In this document: positions 7,195-15,845 of the stretch, piece by piece | How the letters are laid out: each line of letters opens with the position of its first letter | Numbering within the stretch: the stretch's first letter is position 1 | Assembly: GCA_031292215.1 (NCBI GenBank) | Contig: JARLHO010000129.1 | Location: forward strand, 1 to 52,066 | Length of the DNA: 52,066 nt | From: Syntrophobacteraceae bacterium | GTDB lineage: Bacteria; Desulfobacterota; Syntrophobacteria; Syntrophobacterales; Syntrophobacteraceae | Direction of reading: 5' to 3' | Program-made: the position numbers and the translations under genes | Notes under the pieces: model-generated | Database searches by the model: none | What the model saw: only the letters and a program-made list of their open reading frames with translations | What the model was told of the DNA's origin: nothing

Positions 7195-8163
7195 TTAGCG
7201 CGCCTTGAATCCAAGGCGCGCCGCCCCTATAAGGGCCGCGGAGTCTCCAAGAAAGCTCCTGCGAACGATTGCCGCTTCAGGTTTAAGCATCGAGCAGTTT
7301 CGGGCAAGAGTTTTTTCGAGCGGACCGATGAATTGGTCCCATGCCCCGCTTACTCCGCCCCCAATCACAGCGCTCCTTATGCCCAGAGCCGAAAACAGGT
7401 TGGAGAGAGCTATTCCAAGAGCCCAGCCCATTTTGTCAAATAGCGCAAGGGCCGCCGGGTCTCCTCTTTTTGCGCACTCATAGATCGCTTCTGCGCTAAG
7501 ACTTCCCGAAAAGGAGCCGAGCGGCCCCGCGTTTACTCCTGGAGAAAGCAGCGCCCTTTTTGCCCCGGAAACGAGCGCCCGCGCCGAGGCAAAGGCCTCC
7601 AGGCACCCGTTCGAGCCGCACGGGCAGATAGGCCCTCCCGGCTCTACCATCATGTGGCCGATCTCGCCCGAAAACCCCAGCCGGTCTCCCTCCCACAGCT
7701 TCCCGTTAAAGAACAGGCACCCACCCGTACCGGTTCCAAGAACTATCCCGACCCAGTTGCCCAGTCCTCTTGCGGCACCCGCCAGGCTTTCGCCAAGGCC
7801 AAAGACGTTTGCATCGTTTTCCATGTACACCGGGATCCCCAGATTCTTTTCGAGATCTCTCCCGAGCGGGTACCCGTTAAGCAGGGGAAGGTTTGGGGAA
7901 AAAACCACAAGGCCCCCGGATGGATCGATTTTTCCGGCCACCCCGAGCCCTGCTGCAACCGTTTTAAGACCCTGCGCCTCGCCACGTCGCATAAGGTCCA
8001 GGCACTGGTTGGCAAGATCTTTTGCAAGCGATTCGGCGCCTTGTCCGGCAGATTTTGCAACGCGCATCTCCAGGATTTTTCCGCTCCGGCTAACCAGGGC
8101 GGCCCGAAGATTTGTTCCTCCAAGGTCGATTCCAATGCAGGCTATCTTTTTTTGATTTTCCAT
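7195..8163 (-). CDS. ROK-family sugar kinase (glucokinase-like)
   Basis: It is predicted to phosphorylate glucose or a related hexose with ATP in the cytosol. Of 322 residues, the N-terminal phosphate loop is GIDLGGTN (11-18) and the catalytic Asp is D117 in ENDAN. The zinc site comprises H170 (EIGHMMV) and the cysteines C180, C182 and C187 of CPCGSNGC, followed by the ROK signature LEAFAS. No helix-turn-helix precedes the kinase, so it is an enzyme and not a ROK repressor. It lies 27 bp after the unknown gene of the mreB operon. Substrate cannot be read from sequence; glucokinase is the most common role. Confidence 0.88.
   Translation of the reverse strand: MENQKKIACIGIDLGGTNLRAALVSRSGKILEMRVAKSAGQGAESLAKDLANQCLDLMRRGEAQGLKTVAAGLGVAGKIDPSGGLVVFSPNLPLLNGYPLGRDLEKNLGIPVYMENDANVFGLGESLAGAARGLGNWVGIVLGTGTGGCLFFNGKLWEGDRLGFSGEIGHMMVEPGGPICPCGSNGCLEAFASARALVSGAKRALLSPGVNAGPLGSFSGSLSAEAIYECAKRGDPAALALFDKMGWALGIALSNLFSALGIRSAVIGGGVSGAWDQFIGPLEKTLARNCSMLKPEAAIVRRSFLGDSAALIGAARLGFKAR
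7198..7221. repeat. Perfect 10-bp hairpin at the fabH/ROK junction
   Basis: GCGCGCCTTG pairs with CAAGGCGCGC around a 4-base loop, inside the last codons of the ROK gene. A run of six T lies before it on the plus strand, and neither strand has T residues after it. It is therefore not a canonical Rho-independent terminator, though it could still pause or stabilise the converging transcripts. Confidence 0.6.
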
Positions 8164-8190
8164 GGGTCTTTTTTTATCGGGACGGGGGCT

Positions 8191-8787
8191 CTAACGGGCA
8201 AGGAAGGCTTCGGGCACATAGAACACATAATGTGCCGCAAGAAGATCGAACTGGGCGTTCGTTTCCCTTTCTATCCCGGATAAAAGCTCTTTTAGAGACG
8301 CAGCGCCGACAATGGTATCGAGGAAGACGGCCGGGTTGTAATGGTCGATTCGAAGCGGCAGCAAAAAGCTCCGGACATTTCCCTTCCAGGAAACGCCAAG
8401 TTTTTCGCGCTCTTCGTTTACGATCTTAAAAAACCTTCTTACCAGATCGGTCCGTAAAACCGGAGACGGGGCGCGGGTAACACACTCCATTAGTCCCGCC
8501 AGCCGGTAGAGCCGTCGCATGCGCAATTCATCATCTCGCAACCGGAAAAGCCCAAGGCTCGTATAGTGATACCCCCCGTCCAGGGTGCGATGATCGGGCA
8601 CAAGCGTCATAAGGGGTCTATCGGGTGTCGATTTCTTACGCTGGGATTCCAGTTTTTCCGATTCTTCCCGCGTGCACAAAATCGCGCTCCCCGACAACCA
8701 CTCGCCCTTGCGGAACTCGAGCGGAGTTACCGAAATAAGGTTTCTCCCCGGCGCCAGTCTTGAGGATAAATCGATTATGTCCGCCAT
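8191..8787 (-). CDS. Unknown protein in the mreB operon, 198 aa
   Basis: The ATG at 8787 follows directly on the mreB TGA, so translation is probably coupled to mreB. The 198-aa product is soluble, with no signal peptide or membrane segment. It begins MADIIDLSSRLAPGRNLI and is rich in Arg, Leu and Glu, with a basic middle (LRDDELRMRRLYRLAG). I recognise no enzyme motif. Position between a cell-shape protein and a sugar kinase suggests an envelope-linked or regulatory role, but that rests on context alone. Confidence 0.8.
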   Translation of the reverse strand: MADIIDLSSRLAPGRNLISVTPLEFRKGEWLSGSAILCTREESEKLESQRKKSTPDRPLMTLVPDHRTLDGGYHYTSLGLFRLRDDELRMRRLYRLAGLMECVTRAPSPVLRTDLVRRFFKIVNEEREKLGVSWKGNVRSFLLPLRIDHYNPAVFLDTIVGAASLKELLSGIERETNAQFDLLAAHYVFYVPEAFLAR

Positions 8788-9810
8788 TCAGTTTATAAAG
8801 ACACTCCTGTAGAAGTCGACGTGCTCGATAACCGAACCCGCTCCTCTGACTATTGCGGTAAGGGGGTCTTCGGCGATATTGACCTTTAGCCTGGTGTGCT
8901 GGGACAGAAGTTTGTCGAGCCCTTTTAGTAGCGCTCCGCCCCCGGCGAGCCAAAAACCGGAGTCATGGATATCTGCTGCAAGATCGGGCGGGGTTTTCTC
9001 CAGAGCGCGCTTTACCGCTTCAACGATAGCGTCGATGGGCTCCTTTATCGCCACGCGGATCTCTTCATCGGTAATCGTAAATGTCTTGGGAATGCCGGAA
9101 AGGATCTCTTTTCCCGTTATTTCGATCGATTCGGGCCGCTCGAGCGGGACGGCTGAGCCTATCCGCATCTTGACCGATTCGGCGAGCACCTCGCTTATAA
9201 TCATTTGACGCTCCCGCTGAATGTAGCGCAGGACCGCCTCGTTTGCCTCATCTCCTGCCACCCGCACCGACTCGCTGTACGCCACGGCAAACATCGAGAT
9301 CACCGCGACCTCCGTCGTCCCGCCTCCGATATCGACCACCATGTTTCCACGCGGCTGCTCGATGGGAAGACCGGCCCCGATGGCCGCGGCCATCGGCTCT
9401 TCGATCAGGTGTATGTACCTCGCCCCGGCCTGCTCGGCGGCCTCGATCACCGCCCGTTTCTCCACCGAAGTGATCCCTGTGGGGACCGCCACGACCAGTC
9501 GGGGTCGAAAGATCTGGCGTCTGCTGAGAATCTTCGACAAAAAATATTTGATCATCACCGCCGTTACTTCGAAATCGGCAATGACGCCGTCTTTTAGCGG
9601 ACGAATGGTAACGATCCGGTGGCCGTGTCTGCCGATCATGTTCCTGGCTTCCTGCCCCACCGCTATGACCTGGTTGGTGTCCTGGTTTATGGCCACAACC
9701 GAGGGCTCATTTAACACGATCCCCTTGCCTCGCATATAAATGAGGGTGTTGGCGGTCCCGAGGTCCATGGCCAGGTCTTGAGAAAAATACGACAGAAGCC
9801 ATCCGAGCAT
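8788..9810 (-). CDS. mreB: Rod shape-determining protein MreB
   Basis: MreB is the bacterial actin that guides cell-wall elongation under the inner membrane. The 340-aa product has the actin ATPase signatures: phosphate-1 DLGTANT (16-22), phosphate-2 DIGGGTTEVAV (160-170) and the adenosine motif LAGGGALLKGL near the C-terminus. The short amphipathic N-terminus (MLGWLLSYFS) fits the membrane-binding helix. No mreC or mreD follow; instead an unknown gene and a ROK kinase do. This hints that the usual mreBCD cluster lies elsewhere and that this may be one of several MreB copies. Confidence 0.96.
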   Translation of the reverse strand: MLGWLLSYFSQDLAMDLGTANTLIYMRGKGIVLNEPSVVAINQDTNQVIAVGQEARNMIGRHGHRIVTIRPLKDGVIADFEVTAVMIKYFLSKILSRRQIFRPRLVVAVPTGITSVEKRAVIEAAEQAGARYIHLIEEPMAAAIGAGLPIEQPRGNMVVDIGGGTTEVAVISMFAVAYSESVRVAGDEANEAVLRYIQRERQMIISEVLAESVKMRIGSAVPLERPESIEITGKEILSGIPKTFTITDEEIRVAIKEPIDAIVEAVKRALEKTPPDLAADIHDSGFWLAGGGALLKGLDKLLSQHTRLKVNIAEDPLTAIVRGAGSVIEHVDFYRSVFIN

Positions 9811-9940
9811 ACATGACCCCTTCCATTATAACTTTGGACAACTATTACGTTTCAGGAACGACCCGGTCGGGCGCCCTGTTCCCTAACATTACTTTACAGT
9901 CCTTAAGAGTCTATAGACAATGAATCGGCGGGTCAACTGT

Positions 9941-11386
9941 TTATGAGACGGCTTTTTCAGGCCGCAGGCCAAAGGCGGCAAAGAGCCTCCGGCTGACAAG
10001 GGGCCAAAGCTCCTCCATTTTCGCCACGTCCTGCGGAAACCCTGCCGAAGAAATGTAGGGGTGAAGCTTTACCCCCTTAATTCCCTTGAGGGCGATCTTT
10101 CCGTAGCCGGCGAGCTCCGAGAGCTGGCTGTCGGCCTCATGCACTGACGTTTCGGCAAAAAGGAGGCCGAACCGGTTTTGACTCATCTGCCCGACCAGAA
10201 CCCCCGGGGGCAGGGCCTCGCACAAAGAGGCGGCAAGCTCTCGTTGGAGCTGCCTGATCCTCTGGGGCTGGGCCTTGGCGGTAAGTATCTGCCAGGGCTC
10301 AAACTGAATGAGGCCAAGGGAAAAGGGGGCGTTGGACTTCATCGATGCGTGGAATATCCCCTCCACTCTTGATTCGAAGGCGGGGGCGTTAAATAGCCCC
10401 GTGCTGATGTCGTAGGACTGCAGGGCCTCGTTTTCCTCCTTGCAGTAAAACTGTTCGAGCAAAAGAAGAAGAAAGTGGAAGGCATGGGCCACGGCCCGTT
10501 CGGAGTCGGTGTTCCATTCCACCGGCTGGCGGGAAAGAAAAACTATGGCCAGCTCATATCCCAGCGAGGTTTGCCCGCGCATGCCCCAAACGGTTCCCTG
10601 GTGGGGCAGGTTTTCGCCGCGGGAAAAGAGATAGTGGTCGGTTGTAGCAGGGTTTAGGCGCATGATAAGAAGGTTTTTCGGATTTTGAAGGACCCAGCCG
10701 ATAAGCCCCTGGGTGGCGGAAAACCCCTGGGTGACCAGCCCCCTGGGCGTATTGGTCGTAGCCCCTATCACTCTATAATTTTTTGCGCCGGGTTCCTTTA
10801 AGACCAAAAATCCGTAGTCCATGTCCAGAAGCCCTGCCCACTCGGTGGTAAAGAGCCCGCAGTAATTGTCTAGTTCGCGGCCTTTGAAGGCGATATCATC
10901 CAGGCGGTGCACGACTTCGAACACCCGGGCGTAGTTCTCGTTTCGCCCTTCAGCCTGGCAGGTCGCAAGGACTCCCCCCAAAAGGTCGGCAAACTCCCTT
11001 ATCCACTTTTGCTGCTTGTCGCTAAAGCCCCAGCCGTACTTGGTATCGACGTAGAGTATGCCCGCGCCCCCTGCGACCGGCGCCGCATATAGCCCCTTTA
11101 TGTGGGATTCCCCCTCCCTGTAGAAGGGAAGTGTAAGAGAGATCGAGGAGGTCGCTTCGTGGAGCTTATCGAGGTGAATGGTCTGCCCCACCTTTTGCAC
11201 CTGGGACAAAATGCCGCTGCCTTCCAGGGGAAGAGACACCTGGGGCGGAATGAATTTACTAAGGCTTTGAATAGCTACGAGGTGGAGCCTGCGGCTTTTT
11301 TCGTCGAAAATAAAAAAAGCCGTGGTATAGGCTTCCAAAACGTTTGAGAGCAGATTTACCAGCGGCTGATAGGGATTGGAATCCAT
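9941..11386 (-). CDS. GAF-domain protein with degenerate GGDEF domain
   Basis: The 481-aa product appears to hold two GAF-like sensory regions (about 15-145 and 150-305) and a C-terminal GGDEF-like fold (about 325-470). The start of the last region, DISTGLFNAPAFESRV, matches the usual D-x-LTGLxNRRxF pattern. The catalytic GGDEF loop is replaced by SQNRF, so diguanylate cyclase activity is very unlikely. It may serve as a GTP or c-di-GMP-independent signalling or scaffold protein. No transmembrane segment or signal peptide is seen. It is a single gene between mreB and mutL, transcribed away from mutL. Confidence 0.7.
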   Translation of the reverse strand: MDSNPYQPLVNLLSNVLEAYTTAFFIFDEKSRRLHLVAIQSLSKFIPPQVSLPLEGSGILSQVQKVGQTIHLDKLHEATSSISLTLPFYREGESHIKGLYAAPVAGGAGILYVDTKYGWGFSDKQQKWIREFADLLGGVLATCQAEGRNENYARVFEVVHRLDDIAFKGRELDNYCGLFTTEWAGLLDMDYGFLVLKEPGAKNYRVIGATTNTPRGLVTQGFSATQGLIGWVLQNPKNLLIMRLNPATTDHYLFSRGENLPHQGTVWGMRGQTSLGYELAIVFLSRQPVEWNTDSERAVAHAFHFLLLLLEQFYCKEENEALQSYDISTGLFNAPAFESRVEGIFHASMKSNAPFSLGLIQFEPWQILTAKAQPQRIRQLQRELAASLCEALPPGVLVGQMSQNRFGLLFAETSVHEADSQLSELAGYGKIALKGIKGVKLHPYISSAGFPQDVAKMEELWPLVSRRLFAAFGLRPEKAVS

Positions 11387-11573
11387 TTAGCTTTCTCGAC
11401 TTTGGCGATGAGTTGGGGAACATGTCCCCTGCCGCGTAAAGGACGGCATGGTAAAAAACAGTCCCCGAATTAGGCCGGAAGAACTTCGATCTATGATATA
11501 ATTGCGCCTTAGAGGATTTAACTATCCGATAGAGGGTTTTCTGTCAATAGTGTTGCGCCTGGCGGAGGGAGTG

Positions 11574-13382
11574 GTGGGCAAGATAGCGATTTTACCCGAT
11601 ATTCTTTGCAATCAAATCGCTGCCGGCGAAGTCGTCGAAAGGCCTTCAGCGGTTGTAAAGGAACTGGTCGAAAACAGCATCGACGCCCGCAGCACAAAGA
11701 TATCGGTAAGCCTCCTAGATGGTGGACGCCGTGAGATAAGTGTGGTGGATAACGGTTGCGGGATGAGTCCGGAAGACTCGCTTTTGTCCCTGGAACGACA
11801 TGCCACCAGTAAGATTCGGTCCATCGAGGATTTAGACGCGATATCCTCGCTTGGGTTTCGCGGGGAAGCGCTTCCTTCGATAGCTGCCGTTAGCCGCTTC
11901 GAACTAAATACCTGCGAGCACGGAGCGCTCTTTGGAACGTCGATTCGAGTCGAGGGGGGCGTAATAAAAGATGTGCGCGAAAAGGGGCTGCCTCCCGGCG
12001 CCCGGGTGCTGGTGCGAGATCTTTTCTTTTGCCTTCCGGCGAGGCGAAAATTCCTTCGAAAGGCCGAAACCGAGCTGGCCTACATTACCGACCAGTTTTT
12101 GCGGGTTTCTCTCGCCAACCCCCACATACACCTGCAGCTAAAAAGCCAGGAAAAGATGGTCTACGACTACCCCGGGTGCGAAGGACTTCTGCCCAGGGCA
12201 TCTCGGGTGCTGGGCGCCGAGGTGGCGGCATCTTTATCCCCGGTCGATTTTGAAGCTTCCGGCATCGCCGTATCCGGCCTTATCGCTTCCCCCGATATTC
12301 AAAGAACCAACAGCCAGGGCCTTTTCCTTTTCGTAAACGGACGAGCGGTCTACGACCGGCTCCTTCAACGAGCGGTGCTCACTGCTTACGAAGCCCTCAT
12401 TACCCGCGGCAAATACCCGGTCGCCGTGCTCTTTGTGGCCGTTCCCCCCGAGCGGGTGGACGTAAACGTTCATCCCGCCAAACGAGAGGTCCGGTTTCGC
12501 CACCCGGGGGATGTGATCTCGACCGTTCGAACCGCGCTCTTTGAGGCGCTCTCAAAGATTCGGCCAAAATTTGGCGGGGTTTCGCACCGGCAGCCCGAAA
12601 TTTTTTCGCGCCAAACCCAGGCGCCTTTTCCCCGAACGACTTTCCCCCGAACAGATAACGGCAATGTCGCAGATTGCCCGCGCCAAACCCTCGGGTTTAG
12701 TAAACCGGCTGCTCCAGCGCCGGCTCTAGCGCCGGCTCCCTGGACAGCTCCTGCCGGCGAGCCCGAGGAAAACCCTCCCGCCCCCGCAGGAGATACCTCC
12801 TGCGCCGAGATTTCTTTCTCCAAACTAAACCTTATCGGCCAGCTCGCAAATTCGTTCATACTTCTTGAATCCATCGAAGGGCTCGTTCTAATCGACCAGC
12901 ACGCGGCCCACGAAAGGATCGTTTTTAGCGGCCTTGCCGGGAAAAAAACAGGGGAGGGCCAGCTTCTGACAACTGCTGCCATCGTGGACCTTCTGCCAAA
13001 AGAAGGGGAGCTCCTAAAAAGTTTGCTCCCCTCGCTCGCAGCTCTGGGCTTTGAAATCGAGCCCTTCGGGGGGGGAAGCTTTGCGATCCATGCGGCGCCG
13101 GCAAGTCTTTCCCGGTTTAGCCCCGAGGAAATACTACGAGATTATCTGCGCTACGCCGAAGAAGAGTACCCGGCAAACGAGGGAGACATCCTGCTGGGCC
13201 TGGCTAGGACCGCCTCCTGTCACGGATCCGTTCGCGCCGGGCAAAAGCTGAAAGTCGAAGAAATAAAACAGTTACTCGAAACGCTCGATTCCATCGATAC
13301 CCCTTTTACCTGCCCCCACGGCCGGCCGCTTTCCTTTACTTTGCCCTATGACCAGATCTATCGATTCTTTAAAAGGAGCTAA
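11574..13382 (+). CDS. mutL: DNA mismatch repair protein MutL
   Basis: MutL couples mismatch recognition by MutS to strand removal. GTG 11574 is chosen because GGAGG lies 5 bases upstream and the protein then begins GKIAILPDILCNQIAAGEVVERP as in the family; the upstream open frame is discarded. Of 602 residues, the GHKL ATPase motifs are E30/N34 (KELVEN), DNGCGM (59-64) and GFRGEAL. The C-terminal half has DQHAAHER (441-448), SCHGS and CPHGRP, the metal-binding elements of MutL endonucleases. The second Glu of the full DQHAx2Ex4E motif is Ser here. A proline/alanine-rich linker (about 375-410) joins the halves. Confidence 0.95.
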   Translation: MGKIAILPDILCNQIAAGEVVERPSAVVKELVENSIDARSTKISVSLLDGGRREISVVDNGCGMSPEDSLLSLERHATSKIRSIEDLDAISSLGFRGEALPSIAAVSRFELNTCEHGALFGTSIRVEGGVIKDVREKGLPPGARVLVRDLFFCLPARRKFLRKAETELAYITDQFLRVSLANPHIHLQLKSQEKMVYDYPGCEGLLPRASRVLGAEVAASLSPVDFEASGIAVSGLIASPDIQRTNSQGLFLFVNGRAVYDRLLQRAVLTAYEALITRGKYPVAVLFVAVPPERVDVNVHPAKREVRFRHPGDVISTVRTALFEALSKIRPKFGGVSHRQPEIFSRQTQAPFPRTTFPRTDNGNVADCPRQTLGFSKPAAPAPALAPAPWTAPAGEPEENPPAPAGDTSCAEISFSKLNLIGQLANSFILLESIEGLVLIDQHAAHERIVFSGLAGKKTGEGQLLTTAAIVDLLPKEGELLKSLLPSLAALGFEIEPFGGGSFAIHAAPASLSRFSPEEILRDYLRYAEEEYPANEGDILLGLARTASCHGSVRAGQKLKVEEIKQLLETLDSIDTPFTCPHGRPLSFTLPYDQIYRFFKRS

Positions 13383-14349
13383 GCGGCCCGTGGCCCTCCC
13401 GGTAGTTCTTCTGGCCGGTCCGACCGCATCGGGCAAGACATCTCTTGCAATTAAGCTTTGCCGGGCGCTTAGCAGCGGGTTTACCGCCGAGATAGTTAAT
13501 GCCGATTCCATGCAGATCTACCGATTCATGGACATCGGGACGGCCAAACCAACCCTTGAGGAACGCCTCAATGTCTCGCATCATCTGTTAGACATTGCCG
13601 ACCCCGACGACCCCTTCGACGCGGCAAGATATCTTGAGGCCGCCCGCCCGCTGGTAGAAGATTTGCGAGCGCGCTTTATACTCCCCCTGGTCGTTGGAGG
13701 AACGGGGCTGTATATGAGGGTCCTTACCCGGGGCCTTTGCTCGGGGCCGCCATCGGACCCCGAGGTAAAAGAGCGCCTGGTTTCCCTGGAAAGCTCCCTT
13801 GGCCTTGCGAGCCTCTACCGGGATCTTCTTTTGGTCGACCCCCAATCGGCGGCAAGAATTCACCCAAACGACCGACAGCGGATTATCCGGGCGCTCGAAG
13901 TCTTCCATATCGCAGGAACCCCCCTCTCCTTCCTTCAAAAAAGCCACGGGTTTACAAGCGAGCTTTTCCCGACGGTTAAAATATTTATCACCCGGGAGCG
14001 TGACGCGCTCTATGAGCGGATAGACCAAAGGGTCGAGCAGATGATCGATGCGGGGTTAAAAGCCGAAGTCGAAGGGCTCATTTCCAAGGGTTTTGGCCCG
14101 GAGCTAAAACCCATGCAGTCCATCGGCTATAAGCAGATGGCAGCCCACCTCGCGGACCGGCTTTCACTAGATGAAGCCCGCTTCGAGATAAAGCGGGAAA
14201 CCCGGCGCTACGCCAAAAGACAGATCACCTGGTTTCGAGGAGAGAGCGAGTTTCGCAGCTTTCACGCTGAGGACTTCGAGGGGATATATCTCCACATCGT
14301 GCAAAGCATCGAAAACCTGCCGGATCAAAAACCCCGAATCCACCGGTAG
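13348..14349 (+). CDS. miaA: tRNA dimethylallyltransferase MiaA
   Basis: MiaA transfers a dimethylallyl group to A37 of tRNAs that read UNN codons. Of 333 residues, the P-loop GPTASGKT is at 24-31. NADSMQIYR and DIGTAKPT follow, then the VVGGTGLYM element. The late RRYAKRQITWFR segment contacts tRNA. The gene overlaps the end of mutL by 35 bp, the classical mutL-miaA pairing, and its start ATG 13348 lies inside mutL. About 15 residues precede the usual start of the family, so a slightly later initiation is possible. Confidence 0.95.
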   Translation: MTRSIDSLKGAKRPVALPVVLLAGPTASGKTSLAIKLCRALSSGFTAEIVNADSMQIYRFMDIGTAKPTLEERLNVSHHLLDIADPDDPFDAARYLEAARPLVEDLRARFILPLVVGGTGLYMRVLTRGLCSGPPSDPEVKERLVSLESSLGLASLYRDLLLVDPQSAARIHPNDRQRIIRALEVFHIAGTPLSFLQKSHGFTSELFPTVKIFITRERDALYERIDQRVEQMIDAGLKAEVEGLISKGFGPELKPMQSIGYKQMAAHLADRLSLDEARFEIKRETRRYAKRQITWFRGESEFRSFHAEDFEGIYLHIVQSIENLPDQKPRIHR

Positions 14350-14617
14350 AGTCGCAAAGGCTGCGGAGGCCGCAGAGAAAAGCGACTGGAAAGGAAAGGG
14401 CAAACCGACATAAATCGGTCCCGAGTTCTTAGCGCTTGTGGTGAAATTCAACGGGTTGACCGCAGAGAAGGATAAGAACGCTAAGAACGATTGCTAAGGA
14501 CATCATTAATTACCGAACATGGATGGGGCATGAAAATGCCCTGACATCGCGGCGAGATCAAAATCTCAATGGAGGCGATTTTTCCTGTCAGTTGCCGTTC
14601 TCTCCGCGTGGACGCCT

Positions 14618-14698
14618 GCCCTGAAAGGGCAAAATACCCCAGCCCGGGGCAAGGCCCCGGGACTAGAACCACCAGTGCGAGCGGCGCCCTGTAAGGGC
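14618..14698. repeat. Cluster of short palindromes (GCCCTGAAAGGGC type)
   Basis: Two near-identical palindromes, GCCCTGAAAGGGC (14618-14630) and GCCCTGTAAGGGC (14686-14698), flank a strong hairpin AGCCCGGGGCAAGGCCCCGGGAC. The arrangement resembles dispersed REP-like intergenic palindromes seen in many genomes. It sits in a 650-bp gene-poor gap (14350-15006) that otherwise holds only a recombinase fragment. Other copies elsewhere in the genome would be expected. Confidence 0.55.
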
Positions 14699-14738
14699 GA
14701 TATATCCTCCCCTGCGAGAAACGTTCTACGACGCTCCG

Positions 14739-14993
14739 ATGTTCGCTAATCGATGTAACTCTCGCCGCCGCGCTTGCCGAACGCGGCGGGTTTGCGTGAT
14801 CTACGGTTATCCATTTCCAAAGCGGTTAGGTGTTTCCGCTCGTCGGGGTGCGGATGGACCGCAAGCGACTGCTGCCACGCAACGGGCCGAGTATGGGCTA
14901 AAGCTGATGGAGCAGGGGGAAGGCCCTAACAAAGTAGCGAAATCGCTCAACGCCTCGCGGCGAACGCTTTACAGGGCTTTAGCCGCGCCCTGA
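14739..14993 (+). pseudogene. C-terminal remnant of a serine recombinase
   Basis: Only the last 40 or so codons (from about 14870) look like protein: QRAEYGLKLMEQGEGPNKVAKS followed by LNASRRTLYRALAAP, which is the helix-turn-helix DNA-binding end of resolvase/invertase proteins. The first half of the open frame is arginine-rich nonsense. The catalytic N-terminal domain is absent. It is the scar of a mobile element beside a toxin-antitoxin pair. Confidence 0.6.
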
Positions 14994-15006
14994 CTTATCG
15001 GACACG

Positions 15007-15513
15007 TCAGCGTTTTTGCAACATAGCCCGGAAGTCTTTTACCAATCGGTAGAGCACAAGGGGTTCATCCGAAAAAGGTTCAAATCCGAGGTGTATGTAG
15101 AAACTGCGGGCCGCGTCATCCCCGGCATGAACAAGCAAGGCGCGAACACCGGCGATATCAGCCACCTGAAGCGTCCGACGCATGGCATCGACGACAAGAG
15201 CTGCACCCAGCCCTTTGCCCTGCCAAGGGCAATCAACCGCAAGGCGGGCAAGAAGCAACATCGGGATAGGGTAGCGCGGCAGACCCTTTGCCAGGCGTTC
15301 CGGCGCATCCCCGCAAACGACATCGCCAACAACCAACGTATGATAGCCAACGATTTCCACGCCTTGGACGGCAACATACGTCTGCGAGATATTGGCCCTT
15401 TGCCCCGCGAGCGCGTGGAGGCGAATGAAGCGGTTTAACTCCTCGGAATCGCAATCAAAATCTGTCGGATCATGGGTGATCGCGAGTTTCGAAATAGCCA
15501 GCGCCGCATTCAT
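15007..15513 (-). CDS. GNAT acetyltransferase toxin, TacT-like
   Basis: Toxins of this type acetylate aminoacyl-tRNAs and stop translation. The 168-aa product has the acetyl-CoA loop QGKGLG (98-103) after LLLARLAVD. A tyrosine, Y139, lies in ARSFYIHLGF at the place of the catalytic Tyr of TacT. The length and the DUF1778-type partner immediately upstream, overlapping by 4 bp, are diagnostic of the class. The frame looks intact. Its targets cannot be predicted from sequence. Confidence 0.9.
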   Translation of the reverse strand: MNAALAISKLAITHDPTDFDCDSEELNRFIRLHALAGQRANISQTYVAVQGVEIVGYHTLVVGDVVCGDAPERLAKGLPRYPIPMLLLARLAVDCPWQGKGLGAALVVDAMRRTLQVADIAGVRALLVHAGDDAARSFYIHLGFEPFSDEPLVLYRLVKDFRAMLQKR

Positions 15514-15794
15514 TGGGGATCAAGGATCGTGGGCTCATTCAAAAGGCGCTCCATACGCGGGTGACTCTTCGGCGGCGCGTCAAGAGCGGCCATGAAAGCC
15601 GTCCATTGCTCGGCGTTCAACGCAAGGCGTGACCGTTCGGCAAGAACGGCGTTCGCCGAACGAAGGGCGCTTTCGAGCACAAATTGACTGATGGTTGTAT
15701 GGCGCTCTCGCGCCGCTTGTTGCAAAAGCCGCCGGGCCGCCGGTGTGATGCGGATATCAAGGCGCTCGGTTTTAACTCCAGGTTCTGTTTTCAT
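15510..15794 (-). CDS. DUF1778 ribbon-helix-helix antitoxin, TacA-like
   Basis: The 94-aa protein pairs with the GNAT toxin, binding it with its C-terminus and DNA with its N-terminus. The N-terminal part, TERLDIRITPAARRLLQQAA, is the ribbon-helix-helix region. QFVLESALRSANAVL is the next helix typical of DUF1778, and the C-terminal tail NEPTILDPQ is the likely toxin-contacting piece. ATG 15794 has an AAGGAGA ribosome site. The gene precedes and overlaps the toxin gene, the standard order. A palindrome in its promoter is the likely target for autorepression. Confidence 0.9.
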   Translation of the reverse strand: MKTEPGVKTERLDIRITPAARRLLQQAARERHTTISQFVLESALRSANAVLAERSRLALNAEQWTAFMAALDAPPKSHPRMERLLNEPTILDPQ

Positions 15795-15822
15795 GGTGAT
15801 GTCTCCTTATCGTACTCGAAAC

Positions 15823-15845
15823 ATTATAGCACGGACAATGTCCGT
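15823..15845 (-). promoter_or_regulatory. Promoter with operator for the TacAT-type operon
   Basis: On the minus strand a perfect -10 box TATAAT (15828-15823) lies about 30 bases before the antitoxin start. Just upstream, ACGGACATTGTCCGT (15845-15831) is a perfect palindrome filling the spacer between the -10 and a weak -35 (TTGTTG or TTGTAC). Ribbon-helix-helix antitoxins bind such short palindromes, so this is the likely autorepression site. Confidence 0.7.

Noticed and set aside
7198-7221. Terminator for fabH or the ROK kinase
   Set aside because: A strong hairpin, but the T run is on the wrong side for both strands.
11502-11573. Longer MutL N-terminus
   Set aside because: The family begins at GKIxxLP, and GTG 11574 has a well-placed GGAGG.
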